64,000 nt of DNA from Crassaminicella indica (GTDB lineage: Bacteria > Bacillota > Clostridia > Peptostreptococcales > Thermotaleaceae), in NCBI RefSeq assembly GCF_019203185.1, contig NZ_CP078093.1:2453058-2517057 (forward strand), in the 5' to 3' direction. Positions within the stretch are counted from its first letter, which is position 1. Every line of letters begins with the position of its first letter. This document shows, piece after piece, positions 17,418 through 26,506 of the stretch. The translations under genes and the position numbers were made by a program. The notes under the pieces were generated by a model. It saw only the letters and a program-made list of their open reading frames with translations, ran no database searches and had not been told where the DNA came from.

Positions 17418-18602
17418 GTGAAACGATCATTAATAATATTGATTTTATTATTAGGTTTAAATATAAATAACGTTTATGCAACAAATATAGAAAACAAAGA
17501 AAATGATTTAAGTAATGATATGATTGTAAAACAGTTAGAAAATATCAATATGATTCCATTAGAAGAACTAATTAAAAGCATTAACAATGATAATAGTGAT
17601 TATTTTCCGAAAATAAATTTTAAAAAAATGATCATCTCTCTCATAAAAGGTGAAGCATCTTTTACCTTAAAAGATTTATTAAATGGATTACTTAAAATGA
17701 TCTTTAAGGAAACTGTAGCAAATTCTTCACTATTAGCAAAATTAATAGTATTATCTATAATCTGTGCCTTTTTACATAATCTATCTAATGCTTTTGCTAG
17801 CGAATCAGTAGGAAAACTTGCTTATACAGCATGTTATTTAGTAATTGTTGCAATTGCTATAAAAAGTTTTTCTATTGCCACCTCAATTGGTATTGATGCA
17901 ATTGATGAGATGATATCATTTATGCAAGCACTACTCCCTATATTATTGACTTTATTAATGTCTATGGGAGCTGTAACTTCAACAGCTATATTTCAACCTG
18001 TTATTGTTGCTTCTGTAAGTGTTGTCAGTACATTAATGCAAAATATTATTTTACCAATGATATTCTTTTCTGTCATTTTGTCTATTGTTAATAATTTATC
18101 TTCAAAAATACATATATCAAAACTAGCTTCTTTACTAAAACAAACTTGTATTATACTCATAGGTTTCATTCTAACAATATTTACAGGTATTATTACTATT
18201 CAAGGGCTTACAGCCTCTACAGCAGATGGAATTACAATTAGAACTGCAAAATTTGCTGTTGATCGATTTATCCCTGTTGTAGGAGGCTTTGTATCAGATG
18301 CCTTTGATACCATTTTAGGTTGTTCTTTATTAATAAAAAATGCAGTAGGAGCTTTAGGAATCATTCTCCTTATAATAATTATTGCAATGCCTTTATTAAA
18401 AATATTAACACTTATTTTTATCTACAAAATGACAGCAGCCATTATTGAGCCTATTACTGAAAATCAATTGGTAAATTGTTTAAATGATATGAGTAATGCG
18501 ATGGTTTTAATTTTAGGAACAGTTATTTCAGTAGCCATTATGTTCTTTTTCACTGTAACAATTATTGTTGGAGCAGGAAATATAACTCTTATGATGAGGT
18601 AG
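17418..18602 (+). CDS. spoIIIAE: stage III sporulation protein AE
   Basis: About 394 residues: a cleavable signal peptide (LIILILLLGLNINNVYAT), an extracytoplasmic stretch to about residue 90, then some seven membrane helices. Segments such as FMQALLPILLTLLMSMGA and RFIPVVGGFVSDAFDTILG are family marks. SpoIIIAE is the large multispanning component of the forespore-feeding channel. I choose GTG 17418 since AGGATG lies just upstream; GTG 17409 overlaps that site. Confidence 0.93.
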   Translation: MKRSLIILILLLGLNINNVYATNIENKENDLSNDMIVKQLENINMIPLEELIKSINNDNSDYFPKINFKKMIISLIKGEASFTLKDLLNGLLKMIFKETVANSSLLAKLIVLSIICAFLHNLSNAFASESVGKLAYTACYLVIVAIAIKSFSIATSIGIDAIDEMISFMQALLPILLTLLMSMGAVTSTAIFQPVIVASVSVVSTLMQNIILPMIFFSVILSIVNNLSSKIHISKLASLLKQTCIILIGFILTIFTGIITIQGLTASTADGITIRTAKFAVDRFIPVVGGFVSDAFDTILGCSLLIKNAVGALGIILLIIIIAMPLLKILTLIFIYKMTAAIIEPITENQLVNCLNDMSNAMVLILGTVISVAIMFFFTVTIIVGAGNITLMMR

Positions 18603-18611
18603 GTGCTGCTT

Positions 18612-19238
18612 ATGATGCTTTTTTTAAAGAGCTGGATATTAAATATTGTAACCGTTGTCATTTTCATATCTATCATGGAATTCATACTTCCAAATAGCAG
18701 TATGAAAAAATATATCAAAATGATTGTGGGATTATTAGTTATGTTAGTAATTATCAACCCAATTCTAGAGTTTATGCATGAAAGAGTCCAATTAGAAGAA
18801 GATATCTTTAAAACCTCTTCAGCTATAAACAAAAGAGAATTAGCATTAAATTTAGATCAATTTAAAGGAACTCAACAAAAACAAATTATTGCTATATACA
18901 AAAACAATATTGAAAAACACATTAAAGATCAAATTGAGTTTAATAATAAAGTTCATGTTTTAAGTATTAATTCTAACATTGAAGAAAATATAGAAAGTAA
19001 AGAATTTGGAAATATAAAAAATTTAAATATATTATTATCAAAATATGAAGATAAACAGCCTCAAACAGGAATACAACCTGTATCAAATATTGTCATTAAT
19101 GTTAATAAAAATAAAGAAAAAGTCAAAATCACCAAAAATGAATCTATTACGAAAAAAATAAAAGAATATATTTCTAAACAATATGGTTTAGAGGAAGATC
19201 GTATTAATATAAACATGAATGAAATAAAAAATAAATAG
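18612..19238 (+). CDS. spoIIIAF: stage III sporulation protein AF
   Basis: About 208 residues. Two N-terminal membrane helices (about 5-22, 32-50) carry MEFILPNSSMKKYIKMIVGL, the SpoIIIAF signature, and a soluble domain follows with the ring-building fold expected of this subunit. Start ATG 18612 follows AGGTAGGTG; the upstream in-frame GTG 18603 overlaps the ribosome site. It touches the end of spoIIIAE. Confidence 0.9.
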   Translation: MMLFLKSWILNIVTVVIFISIMEFILPNSSMKKYIKMIVGLLVMLVIINPILEFMHERVQLEEDIFKTSSAINKRELALNLDQFKGTQQKQIIAIYKNNIEKHIKDQIEFNNKVHVLSINSNIEENIESKEFGNIKNLNILLSKYEDKQPQTGIQPVSNIVINVNKNKEKVKITKNESITKKIKEYISKQYGLEEDRININMNEIKNK

Positions 19239-19251
19239 AGGAGGTAAAAAT

Positions 19252-19836
19252 ATGAAAATCATTGATAAATTTAAAGAATATCTAATTAATAATGGATATA
19301 AAAAAGTTGTATATAATCTCTTAGCAGTTGTAATTATATGCACAATTGCCCTAATAACATGGGACAGCTTTTTTACAATAAAAACGAAAAATATTCACTC
19401 AGAAATCAAAAACAATAAAAATAATGAAGAAGCTATTTTAAAAAATGAATATGGAGATAGCGATGAAATAAAGCTAAAAAAAATATTAAGTAATATAAAA
19501 GGCGTAGGCGATGTAGATGTAATGATTACATATGAAACAAGCACAGAAGTAGTACCTGCTTTAAATGTAACTAAATCAAGTCAGGTAACCGAAGAAAAAG
19601 ACTCTCAAGGAGGTGTTAGAACAACTACTCAAGATGATTTAAGTCAAAATGTTATTATGTCAAATCAAAAGGAACAACTTGTTGTAATCAAAGAAATAAA
19701 ACCCAAAATAAGAGGTGTAGTCATTGTAGCTACAGGAGCTTCTGACATCAATATAAAAACAAAACTTATAGAAGCTGCACGAACACTCTTTCAAGTACCA
19801 GCTCATAAAGTAATGGTATATGAAAAAAATAATTAA
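19252..19836 (+). CDS. spoIIIAG: stage III sporulation protein AG
   Basis: A 194-residue protein with one membrane helix (about 20-40) and an extracytoplasmic ring-building motif domain. GDVDVMITYETSTEVVP and RGVVIVATGASD are family marks. SpoIIIAG forms the large ring in the intermembrane space of the sporangium. The beta-insertion region (about 100-135) is present but short. Starts at ATG 19252 after GAGGAGG. Confidence 0.92.
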   Translation: MKIIDKFKEYLINNGYKKVVYNLLAVVIICTIALITWDSFFTIKTKNIHSEIKNNKNNEEAILKNEYGDSDEIKLKKILSNIKGVGDVDVMITYETSTEVVPALNVTKSSQVTEEKDSQGGVRTTTQDDLSQNVIMSNQKEQLVVIKEIKPKIRGVVIVATGASDINIKTKLIEAARTLFQVPAHKVMVYEKNN

Positions 19837-19850
19837 TGGAGGGATTACTA

Positions 19851-20540
19851 ATGTTTAAAATTAAAAGAAGAAATGTATTTATTTTTTCTCTAGTACTTGT
19901 ACTTTGTTTTATTAGTTATTTAAATTATGCCATAAATAAATATGCTTCATTAGAAACATCTAATGATTTTGAAAAATATGAAGAAAATAAGCTAGCCAAA
20001 GTTTCTATTACTAATGAGAATGCTAATGAAATAGTGAATGAAGAAACTAGTAATCATCTAAATATAACCACTAATGAAGAAGCTAAAGATATAGCAATAG
20101 TAGATAGTAATAATAATCAAATAGCAGATATTGTTACTGAAACTAGCGAAAATATAAAAGAGACCATGAATAATAACTATAATACGAAAAGAACAAATTA
20201 TTTTATAGAATCAAGATTAAATATGGATCTAGAAAGAGAAAAAATGATCACCCTATTAAATGAAATGATCAATAATGATCGAACAGATGATATTAATAGA
20301 AAGGCAGCAAGCGACGAAAAAATGAAATTAATCGATATAATGAGTAAAGAAAAAATAATCGAAAACCTAATAAAAGCTAAAGGCTTTGAAGATGCATTAG
20401 TATTCATTACAGATCACTCGATTAATGTTATTGTAGAAGCTGAAAAATTAACTGATTCAGATGTAGCAAAGATATTAGATATTGTTATAAGAGAAACAAA
20501 ATTTTCAGCAGATAATATAAAAATATCAAATAAATTTTAG
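19851..20540 (+). CDS. spoIIIAH: stage III sporulation protein AH
   Basis: About 229 residues with an N-terminal membrane helix (IFSLVLVLCFISYLNYAI), a long low-complexity Glu/Asn linker to about 105, and a C-terminal EscJ/PrgK-like domain (SRLNMDLEREKMITLLNEM onward). SpoIIIAH binds SpoIIQ (or the clostridial equivalent) across the septal space. ATG 19851 with GGAGGG is the start. It ends the spoIIIA operon. Confidence 0.92.
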   Translation: MFKIKRRNVFIFSLVLVLCFISYLNYAINKYASLETSNDFEKYEENKLAKVSITNENANEIVNEETSNHLNITTNEEAKDIAIVDSNNNQIADIVTETSENIKETMNNNYNTKRTNYFIESRLNMDLEREKMITLLNEMINNDRTDDINRKAASDEKMKLIDIMSKEKIIENLIKAKGFEDALVFITDHSINVIVEAEKLTDSDVAKILDIVIRETKFSADNIKISNKF

Positions 20541-20546
20541 TTAGGT

Positions 20547-20575
20547 TTGTAAATATTAGCTGGTTTTGGTATAAT
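20547..20575 (+). promoter_or_regulatory. sigma-A-type promoter of the asp23-amaP unit
   Basis: TTGTAA at 20547-20552, a 17-base spacer and TATAAT at 20570-20575, placed 44 bases before the asp23 start and just after the spoIIIA operon. Confidence 0.75.
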
Positions 20576-20618
20576 GTTTTTGATTAAGTTATTTACATAA
20601 GAGCAGGGGGTATCGTCA

Positions 20619-21002
20619 TTGAATAATAATATTGAACATGGTCAAATAAAAATTGCCGATGAAGTAGTTGGTATTATTGCAGGTTTAGCAGCTACAGAAG
20701 TTCCTGGTGTAGCAGGAATGAGTGGTGGTCTTGCTGGTGGAATCGCAGAAATGCTAGGTAGAAAAAATCTATCTAAAGGTGTTAAAGTAGAAGTTGGAGA
20801 AAAGGAAGCCGCAATAGATTTATATATCATTGTGGAATATGGTGTAAAAATTCCTGATGTAGCATGGCAAATACAGGAAAGTGTAAAAAAAGCAATAGAA
20901 AACATGACAGGTCTTAACGTAATAGAAGTAAATATTCACGTTCAAGGCGTGAATATGGAAAAAGAAGAGAAAAAAGAAGATAATCCTTTAAGAGTAAAAT
21001 AA
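20619..21002 (+). CDS. Asp23/Gls24 family envelope stress protein
   Basis: A 127-residue cytosolic protein of the Asp23/Gls24 (YqhY-like) family. The opening ITADEVV-like segment (IADEVVGIIAGLAATEVPGV) and GVKVEVGEKEAAIDLYIIVEYG are the family hallmarks. Asp23 proteins pack on the membrane through AmaP, which is encoded next. In clostridia and bacilli the gene sits near nusB, as here. TTG 20619 follows AGGGGG. Confidence 0.93.
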   Translation: MNNNIEHGQIKIADEVVGIIAGLAATEVPGVAGMSGGLAGGIAEMLGRKNLSKGVKVEVGEKEAAIDLYIIVEYGVKIPDVAWQIQESVKKAIENMTGLNVIEVNIHVQGVNMEKEEKKEDNPLRVK

Positions 21003-21009
21003 TTAAGTA

Positions 21010-21055
21010 TTTAAACTAACCCTCAATATATTGAGGGTTAGTTTAAATATTTTTG
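21010..21055 (+). terminator. terminator or attenuator between asp23 and amaP
   Basis: A perfect palindrome (TTTAAACTAACCCTCAATA and its complement) with a tail ending in T5. Since amaP and DUF2273 lie just after it without a clear promoter, it may work as a partial terminator that sets a high asp23:amaP ratio. Confidence 0.8.
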
Positions 21056-21071
21056 AGAAAGGAGATTTTCC

Positions 21072-21608
21072 ATGAAATTAATTGATCGAATTTTTTTAGC
21101 CCTATATAGTTTAGGTACTGCAATTTTGTCTTTAATAATTATAGTTGCCCACTTTAACAAAGAGGTTTATCATGAAATAAGCTTTGCTTTAATAAAATAT
21201 CAAACAAAATTGGAATATATCATAATTCCAGCAATATTTTTTATTGTAAGCATACGATTTCTTTTTTCTAGAACAAAAAAGAGAAATTTAAAGTCCAATG
21301 CAGTTATAAAACATACTCCTTATGGTGAAGTAAAAATCACAATGGAAACTATTGAAAATATGGCTTATAAATGTGCAAGAGCAATACATGGTCTTACAGA
21401 CATTAAACCATCAGCTCATTACAATAATGACCATATCAGCATTCATATCAAAGCATTGGTTCTTAGTGACGTAAACATTCCTGAAACAGCAATGACAATA
21501 CAGAAAAAAGTAAAAGAACATATTGAAGAAACTACAGGAATAACTGTACAAGAAGTAAAAGTTATAATCAACGATATTGCATCTCAAAGTAAAAAAAGAG
21601 TACAATAA
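21072..21608 (+). CDS. amaP: alkaline shock response membrane anchor protein AmaP
   Basis: A 178-residue protein with two N-terminal membrane helices (about 8-28 and 50-66) and a cytosolic domain that is itself Asp23-like (VKITMETIENMAYKCARAI; IPETAMTIQKKVKEHIEE). AmaP anchors Asp23 to the membrane. The gene order asp23-amaP-DUF2273 is the usual one. ATG 21072 follows AAAGGAG. Confidence 0.88.
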   Translation: MKLIDRIFLALYSLGTAILSLIIIVAHFNKEVYHEISFALIKYQTKLEYIIIPAIFFIVSIRFLFSRTKKRNLKSNAVIKHTPYGEVKITMETIENMAYKCARAIHGLTDIKPSAHYNNDHISIHIKALVLSDVNIPETAMTIQKKVKEHIEETTGITVQEVKVIINDIASQSKKRVQ

Positions 21609-21625
21609 GATTGAGGGGTCTTTAT

Positions 21626-21853
21626 ATGAACAAAGAAAAATTATTTCATATATTTATTGAAAATTATGGGAAAATCTTAGGTGTATTTTTAGGATTCTTA
21701 TTTAGTATTTTAATTATTTGCATAGGAGTTATAAAAACCATTTTTATATCGTTGTGTGTTTGCATTGGATATTTTATAGGCAATAAGATTGATCATAAAG
21801 AAAACCTATTAGAATTATTAGATAAAATCTTGCCACTAGGAAAATATAAATAA
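21626..21853 (+). CDS. DUF2273 small membrane protein
   Basis: A 75-residue protein with two hydrophobic helices separated by a short turn (ILGVFLGFLFSILIICIGV; TIFISLCVCIGYFIGN) and a charged C-terminus KIDHKENLLELLDKILP, the DUF2273 pattern. It accompanies amaP in Firmicutes; function unknown. ATG 21626 with GAGGGG is preferred over the upstream TTG at 21611, which overlaps that site. Confidence 0.85.
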   Translation: MNKEKLFHIFIENYGKILGVFLGFLFSILIICIGVIKTIFISLCVCIGYFIGNKIDHKENLLELLDKILPLGKYK

Positions 21854-21918
21854 ACTTTACATACAAGAAAAAATTTGTGGCAGAATATATGAAAAGACTT
21901 AGATTTAGGAGGAAATAT

Positions 21919-22314
21919 ATGAATAGAAAACTAGCACGTGAAATGGCAATGAAACTAATTTTTCAGATGGATATTCAGAATGATTTTTCAAATAAAATGA
22001 TAGATAAATTTTTAGAAGAATTACCCGAAGATCATCAGCTCGATTATATTAAAAAATTAGCTGAAATATTTATTAATAATAAAGAACATATAGACAATAT
22101 GATTGAAGAGCATGCTAAAGGATGGAAAATTAATAGAATTGCAAAGGTTGATCTTACTATTTTAAGAGTTGCTCTTACAGAAATATACTATATGAAAGAT
22201 ATTCCTGAAATTGTTTCTATCAATGAAGCTGTTGAAATAGCTAAAACCTTTAGCACTGAAGATTCAAGTAAATTTATCAATGGTGTTTTAGGCAGTATTA
22301 TAGAAGAGAAGTGA
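21919..22314 (+). CDS. nusB: transcription antitermination factor NusB
   Basis: A 131-residue all-helical protein that binds boxA RNA with S10 and promotes rRNA antitermination. It starts MNRKLAREMAMKLIFQMD, and has RIAKVDLTILRVALTEIYY and EIVSINEAVEIAKTFSTEDSSKFING-type motifs (seen around 75-125). ATG 21919 follows AGGAGG at 21907-21912; the longer open frame upstream is not coding. Confidence 0.95.
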   Translation: MNRKLAREMAMKLIFQMDIQNDFSNKMIDKFLEELPEDHQLDYIKKLAEIFINNKEHIDNMIEEHAKGWKINRIAKVDLTILRVALTEIYYMKDIPEIVSINEAVEIAKTFSTEDSSKFINGVLGSIIEEK

Positions 22315-22320
22315 TGAAAA

Positions 22321-23253
22321 ATGGAAAATCTTATCTTAGGCATTGATACAAGTAATTATACTACTTCTATTGCTATAGTAAATGAACAAGCTAATTTGAT
22401 ATTAGATCATAGGAAAATACTTGTTGTTAAAGAGGGTAAGAGAGGATTAAGACAATCTGATGCCCTCTTTCAACATATCAACAATATACCTATTTTATTT
22501 GAAAAAATTTCAGGATTAGGATCTTATATAAAAGCTGTAGCTGTTAGTAATAGACCAAGACCTATAGAAGGGTCATATATGCCAGTTTTTAAAGTAGCTC
22601 AATCCATTGGAAGAACAATAGCAAATACTCTAAACTGTTCATATAAAGAATTTAGTCATCAGGAGGGGCATATTGAAGCTGCTAAGTGGTCAATAAATCA
22701 AAAACTTGAACATGAATTTATTGCTGTGCATATTTCAGGAGGCACTACCGAAATTTTGCATGTTAAAAACAATGGTAAATTAGGCTATAATATAAATATT
22801 TTAGGAGGAACATCAGATATTAGTGCTGGACAATTCATTGATCGCATTGGTGTAAAATTAGGTTATCCGTTCCCAGCTGGTAAGAAAATGGATGCACTTG
22901 CTCTAAAAGCTTTAAGCGATGAAATAAAACTATCAGCATCTATAAAGGATACTCATATTAGTTTCTCAGGACCTGAAACTGCTGTATATAAATTAATAGA
23001 AAAAAATACGAATCAAGAATTGTTGGCAAAGGCTGTATTTGAATGCATATCATATTCTTTAAAAGAAGCTATTTTGAATGCACTTAAAATTACAGGTTTA
23101 AAACAAATATTAATGATTGGTGGAGTAGCATCTAGTTCATACATTAGAAATTATCTAACATTAAATATACAAAAGGAATATGAAATTTATTTTGGAGATA
23201 GTAAATATTGTACAGATAATGCTGTTGGAACAGCTCTGTTGGCAATAAAATAA
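22321..23253 (+). CDS. Kae1-like domain protein (TsaD paralogue)
   Basis: A 310-residue ASKHA-fold protein related to TsaD, the enzyme for N6-threonylcarbamoyl-adenosine in tRNA. It has LGIDTSNYTTSIAI (phosphate-1), HQEGHIEAA with the two metal-binding His, ISGGTTEIL and GGVASSSYIR. It is shorter than true TsaD and lies between nusB and folD, the site of a second, uncharacterised Kae1-like gene in many Clostridia. I therefore do not call it tsaD; its target is unknown. Confidence 0.82.
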   Translation: MENLILGIDTSNYTTSIAIVNEQANLILDHRKILVVKEGKRGLRQSDALFQHINNIPILFEKISGLGSYIKAVAVSNRPRPIEGSYMPVFKVAQSIGRTIANTLNCSYKEFSHQEGHIEAAKWSINQKLEHEFIAVHISGGTTEILHVKNNGKLGYNINILGGTSDISAGQFIDRIGVKLGYPFPAGKKMDALALKALSDEIKLSASIKDTHISFSGPETAVYKLIEKNTNQELLAKAVFECISYSLKEAILNALKITGLKQILMIGGVASSSYIRNYLTLNIQKEYEIYFGDSKYCTDNAVGTALLAIK

Positions 23254-23275
23254 ATTTATATAGGGGGGAGTATTT

Positions 23276-24127
23276 GTGGAAGTTAAAATTTTAGATGGTA
23301 AAAAGATATCTGAGGAAATTCGTAATCATATTGTAAATGAGGTCAAAAAACTAAAAGCTAATTATGGAATTACTCCTGGACTTTCAGTAGTGCTTGTGGG
23401 AGACGATGCTGCCTCTCATGTATATGTGTCAATGAAAGAAAAAGCCTGTAAAAAAGTTGGTTTTCACTCAGAGGTATATAAGCTTCCAAAAGAAACTACT
23501 CAACAAGAACTACTAAATCTTATTAATAAGTTAAATAATGATGAAAAAATACATGGAATTTTAGTTCAATTGCCTCTTCCAAAAGGAATAGATGAGCATC
23601 TTATTAATTCACATATAGCCCCCACTAAAGATGTAGATGGTTTTCATGCAGTAAATACAGGAAAACTCTTTTTAGGAAAAGAAAGCTTTATTCCTTGTAC
23701 CCCTAAAGGAATACTAGAATTAATTAAAAGAACTGGAGAAGATATTACAGGAAAACATGCTGTAGTTATTGGAAGAAGCAATATTGTTGGTAAACCTGTA
23801 GCAATACTATTACTTAAAGAAAATGCTACTGTAACTATTTGTCATTCTAAAACTAAAAACCTAGACAAATATGTACAAACAGCTGATATTGTTGTTGCTG
23901 CAGTAGGTGTACCAGAATTGATAAAGGGTAATATGATTAAAAAAGGAGCTATTGTTATTGATGCAGGAACTAGAAAAGTAAATAATAAATTAGTTGGAGA
24001 TGTAGAATTTGAAGAAGCTTCAAAGAAAGCCTCATGGATTACACCTGTTCCAGGTGGAGTAGGTCCAATGACAATTACTATGCTACTAGAAAACACTTTA
24101 AAGGCAGCAAAAGCACAATGCGAATAA
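23276..24127 (+). CDS. folD: bifunctional methylene-THF dehydrogenase/cyclohydrolase FolD
   Basis: A 283-residue enzyme that interconverts methylene-, methenyl- and 10-formyl-tetrahydrofolate with NADP. Marks: SHVYVSMKEKACKKVGF with the catalytic Lys, VQLPLPKGID, KDVDGFHAVNTGKL, VIGRSNIVGKPVA in the Rossmann fold, and TPVPGGVGPMTITMLLENT. GTG 23276 follows GGGGGGAG. Its end overlaps xseA by 10 bases. Confidence 0.97.
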   Translation: MEVKILDGKKISEEIRNHIVNEVKKLKANYGITPGLSVVLVGDDAASHVYVSMKEKACKKVGFHSEVYKLPKETTQQELLNLINKLNNDEKIHGILVQLPLPKGIDEHLINSHIAPTKDVDGFHAVNTGKLFLGKESFIPCTPKGILELIKRTGEDITGKHAVVIGRSNIVGKPVAILLLKENATVTICHSKTKNLDKYVQTADIVVAAVGVPELIKGNMIKKGAIVIDAGTRKVNNKLVGDVEFEEASKKASWITPVPGGVGPMTITMLLENTLKAAKAQCE

Positions 24128-25371
24128 GAGCTTTGACTGTTTCAGAATTAAACAAATATATAAAGAAAGTATTAAGTAGCGATCCTATTTTAAACCATAT
24201 AACTTTAAAGGGAGAAATTTCAAATTTTAAAGCTCATGGAAGCGGACATTTTTATTTATCACTTAAAGATAAACACAGTAAAATAAACTGTGTTATGTTT
24301 AAAGGAAATAATGTTAAATTAAAATTTTTCCCTGAAAATGGTATGCAGGTAATTGTTAAAGGATATATATCTACATATGAAAGAGATGGACAATATCAAA
24401 TGTATATAGAAGAAATGGAACCTGACGGAATAGGAGCATTGCATCTAGCTTTTGAACAGTTAAAAATAAAGCTTAAAAAGGAAGGACTGTTTGACCCTGA
24501 TAAAAAGCTACCTATTCCATTTTTTCCTAAAAAGATCGCTGTAGTTACATCTCCAACGGGAGCTGCAATTCGAGATATAATCTCTGTTGTAACAAGAAGA
24601 AATAATTACGTGGATATTCTGATTTACCCTGTATTAGTTCAAGGAGAAAATGCAGGGCTAGAAATTGCTAAAGCTATTGATGAAATTAATAAAAATTTTA
24701 CAGATATAGATTTGATTATTATAGGTAGAGGTGGAGGGTCCCTTGAAGAATTATGGGCTTTTAATGAGAACAATGTTGCAAGAAGTATATATCTTTCCAA
24801 AATACCTATTATATCGGCTGTTGGTCATGAAACAGATTATACCATTGCAGATTTTGTAGCTGATTTAAGAGCTCCAACTCCTTCTGCTGCAGCAGAATTA
24901 GCAGTTCCTCGCATTTTAGATATAAAATATACACTGCAAACCTTTTACGATAAAATAAATTTTTCATTATCTCAAATATTAAAAGAAAAAAGAAATAAGC
25001 TTATACAAGTAGATGAAACAAAATTACAAATACATTTACAAAGTAAAGTTGACGAAAAACGTCAAACCATCGACATACTGCAAAAGGATTTGTTAAATCA
25101 TATGCATATGAGATTAGAAAAAAGCAAAACTAGATTAATTAGTTCCATAACTAAGCTTGAAGCGATCAATCCACTTTCTACAATTACAAGAGGTTATTCA
25201 ATTGTATTTGATGAAAAGCATCAAAGAACAATCAATTCAATCGAAAAGATAAACAAAGGAGACTGTATTAATATTATGTTAACTGATGGTATAGCATCAT
25301 GCATTGTTACTAAAAAAGAAAAGGAGGATTACTTCTTTGAACGCATCTCAAAATTTGAAATTAAGCAATGA
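24118..25371 (+). CDS. xseA: exodeoxyribonuclease VII large subunit
   Basis: About 417 residues. The N-terminal OB-fold (LKGEISNFKAHGSGHFYLSL) binds single-stranded DNA; the catalytic region has VVTSPTGAAIRDII, IIGRGGGSLEELWAFN and PIISAVGHETDYTIADFVAD. A long coiled coil precedes the C-terminal barrel. Start ATG 24118 lies inside the folD end; an in-frame upstream ATG would overlap folD much more and lacks family sequence. Confidence 0.96.
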   Translation: MRIRALTVSELNKYIKKVLSSDPILNHITLKGEISNFKAHGSGHFYLSLKDKHSKINCVMFKGNNVKLKFFPENGMQVIVKGYISTYERDGQYQMYIEEMEPDGIGALHLAFEQLKIKLKKEGLFDPDKKLPIPFFPKKIAVVTSPTGAAIRDIISVVTRRNNYVDILIYPVLVQGENAGLEIAKAIDEINKNFTDIDLIIIGRGGGSLEELWAFNENNVARSIYLSKIPIISAVGHETDYTIADFVADLRAPTPSAAAELAVPRILDIKYTLQTFYDKINFSLSQILKEKRNKLIQVDETKLQIHLQSKVDEKRQTIDILQKDLLNHMHMRLEKSKTRLISSITKLEAINPLSTITRGYSIVFDEKHQRTINSIEKINKGDCINIMLTDGIASCIVTKKEKEDYFFERISKFEIKQ

Positions 25372-25597
25372 TGATTCCTTTGAAAATGCTATAAAAAAAC
25401 TTGAGAAAACAGTAGCTCTTTTAGATGAAGGCAACCTCACATTAGATGAAACTTTATCTCTTTACGAAGAAGGAATTAAGTTATATAGATACTGTAATAA
25501 TATTCTAAATAATGCAGAACAAAAAATAAATATTATTATTAATGGAAAGGAAACTTCTTTTTCTTCTTGTGATTTAGATGACTTTAAGGAGGAATAA
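25337..25597 (+). CDS. xseB: exodeoxyribonuclease VII small subunit
   Basis: About 86 residues, a helical hairpin that packs on the XseA coiled coil. SFENAIKKLEKTVALLDEGN and LDETLSLYEEGIKLYRYC are the signature. TTG 25337 fits AAGGAGG at 25321-25327. It overlaps the end of xseA by about 35 bases and runs up to ispA. Confidence 0.93.
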   Translation: MNASQNLKLSNDDSFENAIKKLEKTVALLDEGNLTLDETLSLYEEGIKLYRYCNNILNNAEQKINIIINGKETSFSSCDLDDFKEE

Positions 25598-25598
25598 T

Positions 25599-26489
25599 AT
25601 GGACTTAAAATTGGAATTACAAAAAAAAGCTGACTTAATAGAAGATAGTTTGGAAAAATATTTACCGAAGGAAAATAGTCCTCAAAAACATATTTTTGAT
25701 GCTATGAGATATAGTATTTTTGCAGGTGGAAAAAGACTAAGACCTATTCTTATGCTCGCAGCTTGTGATTTTGTAGGAGGAAATATAGATGATGTACTTC
25801 CATTTGCATGTGCTATAGAAATGATTCACACCTATTCACTAATTCACGATGATTTACCAGCTATGGATAATGATGACTACAGAAGAGGCAAACCTACAAA
25901 TCATAAAGTGTATGGGGAAGGAATTGCTATTCTTGCAGGGGATGCTCTTCTTAATTATGCATTTGAATTAATGATTAGAGCAATTTCAAAAAATCATAAA
26001 AATCTTGAAAGAAAAGTATTAGCCATGAAAGAAATTGCTGAAGCTTCAGGAATTTATGGTATGATTGCCGGACAAGTTGTAGATTTATTGAGTGAAAATA
26101 AAAAAATTGATGGAACAAAACTAGATTTTATTCATAATCATAAAACAGCAGCACTCATTATTGCACCTATTAGAGCTGGTGCTATACTTAGTGGAGCTAG
26201 CAAAGAAGAATTAGAAGCTTTAACAGTCTTTGCTAAAAATATCGGTCTTGGATTTCAAATTAGAGATGATATTTTAGATATTATTGGAGATGAAAAAAAA
26301 CTTGGAAAAAAAGTCGGCAGTGATACTGAAAATCAAAAATCAACATATCCTTCTGTATACGGTCTTGATGCATCAAAGAAAAAAGTAGATGAACTTTTCA
26401 ATAAAAGTGTGAAAGCAATTGAGCATTTTGGCAGTAGATCAGAATTTTTTATTCAATTATCCAATTATCTTGTAAAAAGGGAATATTAG
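25599..26489 (+). CDS. ispA: polyprenyl (farnesyl/geranyl) diphosphate synthase
   Basis: A 296-residue trans-prenyl synthase that condenses IPP with allylic diphosphates. The first Asp-rich motif is DDLPAMD (84-90), the bacterial FPP-synthase form with four residues inserted; the second is DDILDIIGD near 225. GGKRLRPIL binds IPP. ATG 25599 follows AAGGAGG. With dxs downstream and ispH elsewhere in the window, it belongs to the MEP/isoprenoid pathway. Confidence 0.95.
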   Translation: MDLKLELQKKADLIEDSLEKYLPKENSPQKHIFDAMRYSIFAGGKRLRPILMLAACDFVGGNIDDVLPFACAIEMIHTYSLIHDDLPAMDNDDYRRGKPTNHKVYGEGIAILAGDALLNYAFELMIRAISKNHKNLERKVLAMKEIAEASGIYGMIAGQVVDLLSENKKIDGTKLDFIHNHKTAALIIAPIRAGAILSGASKEELEALTVFAKNIGLGFQIRDDILDIIGDEKKLGKKVGSDTENQKSTYPSVYGLDASKKKVDELFNKSVKAIEHFGSRSEFFIQLSNYLVKREY

Positions 26490-26506
26490 TTTGAGGAGGA
26501 AATAAT

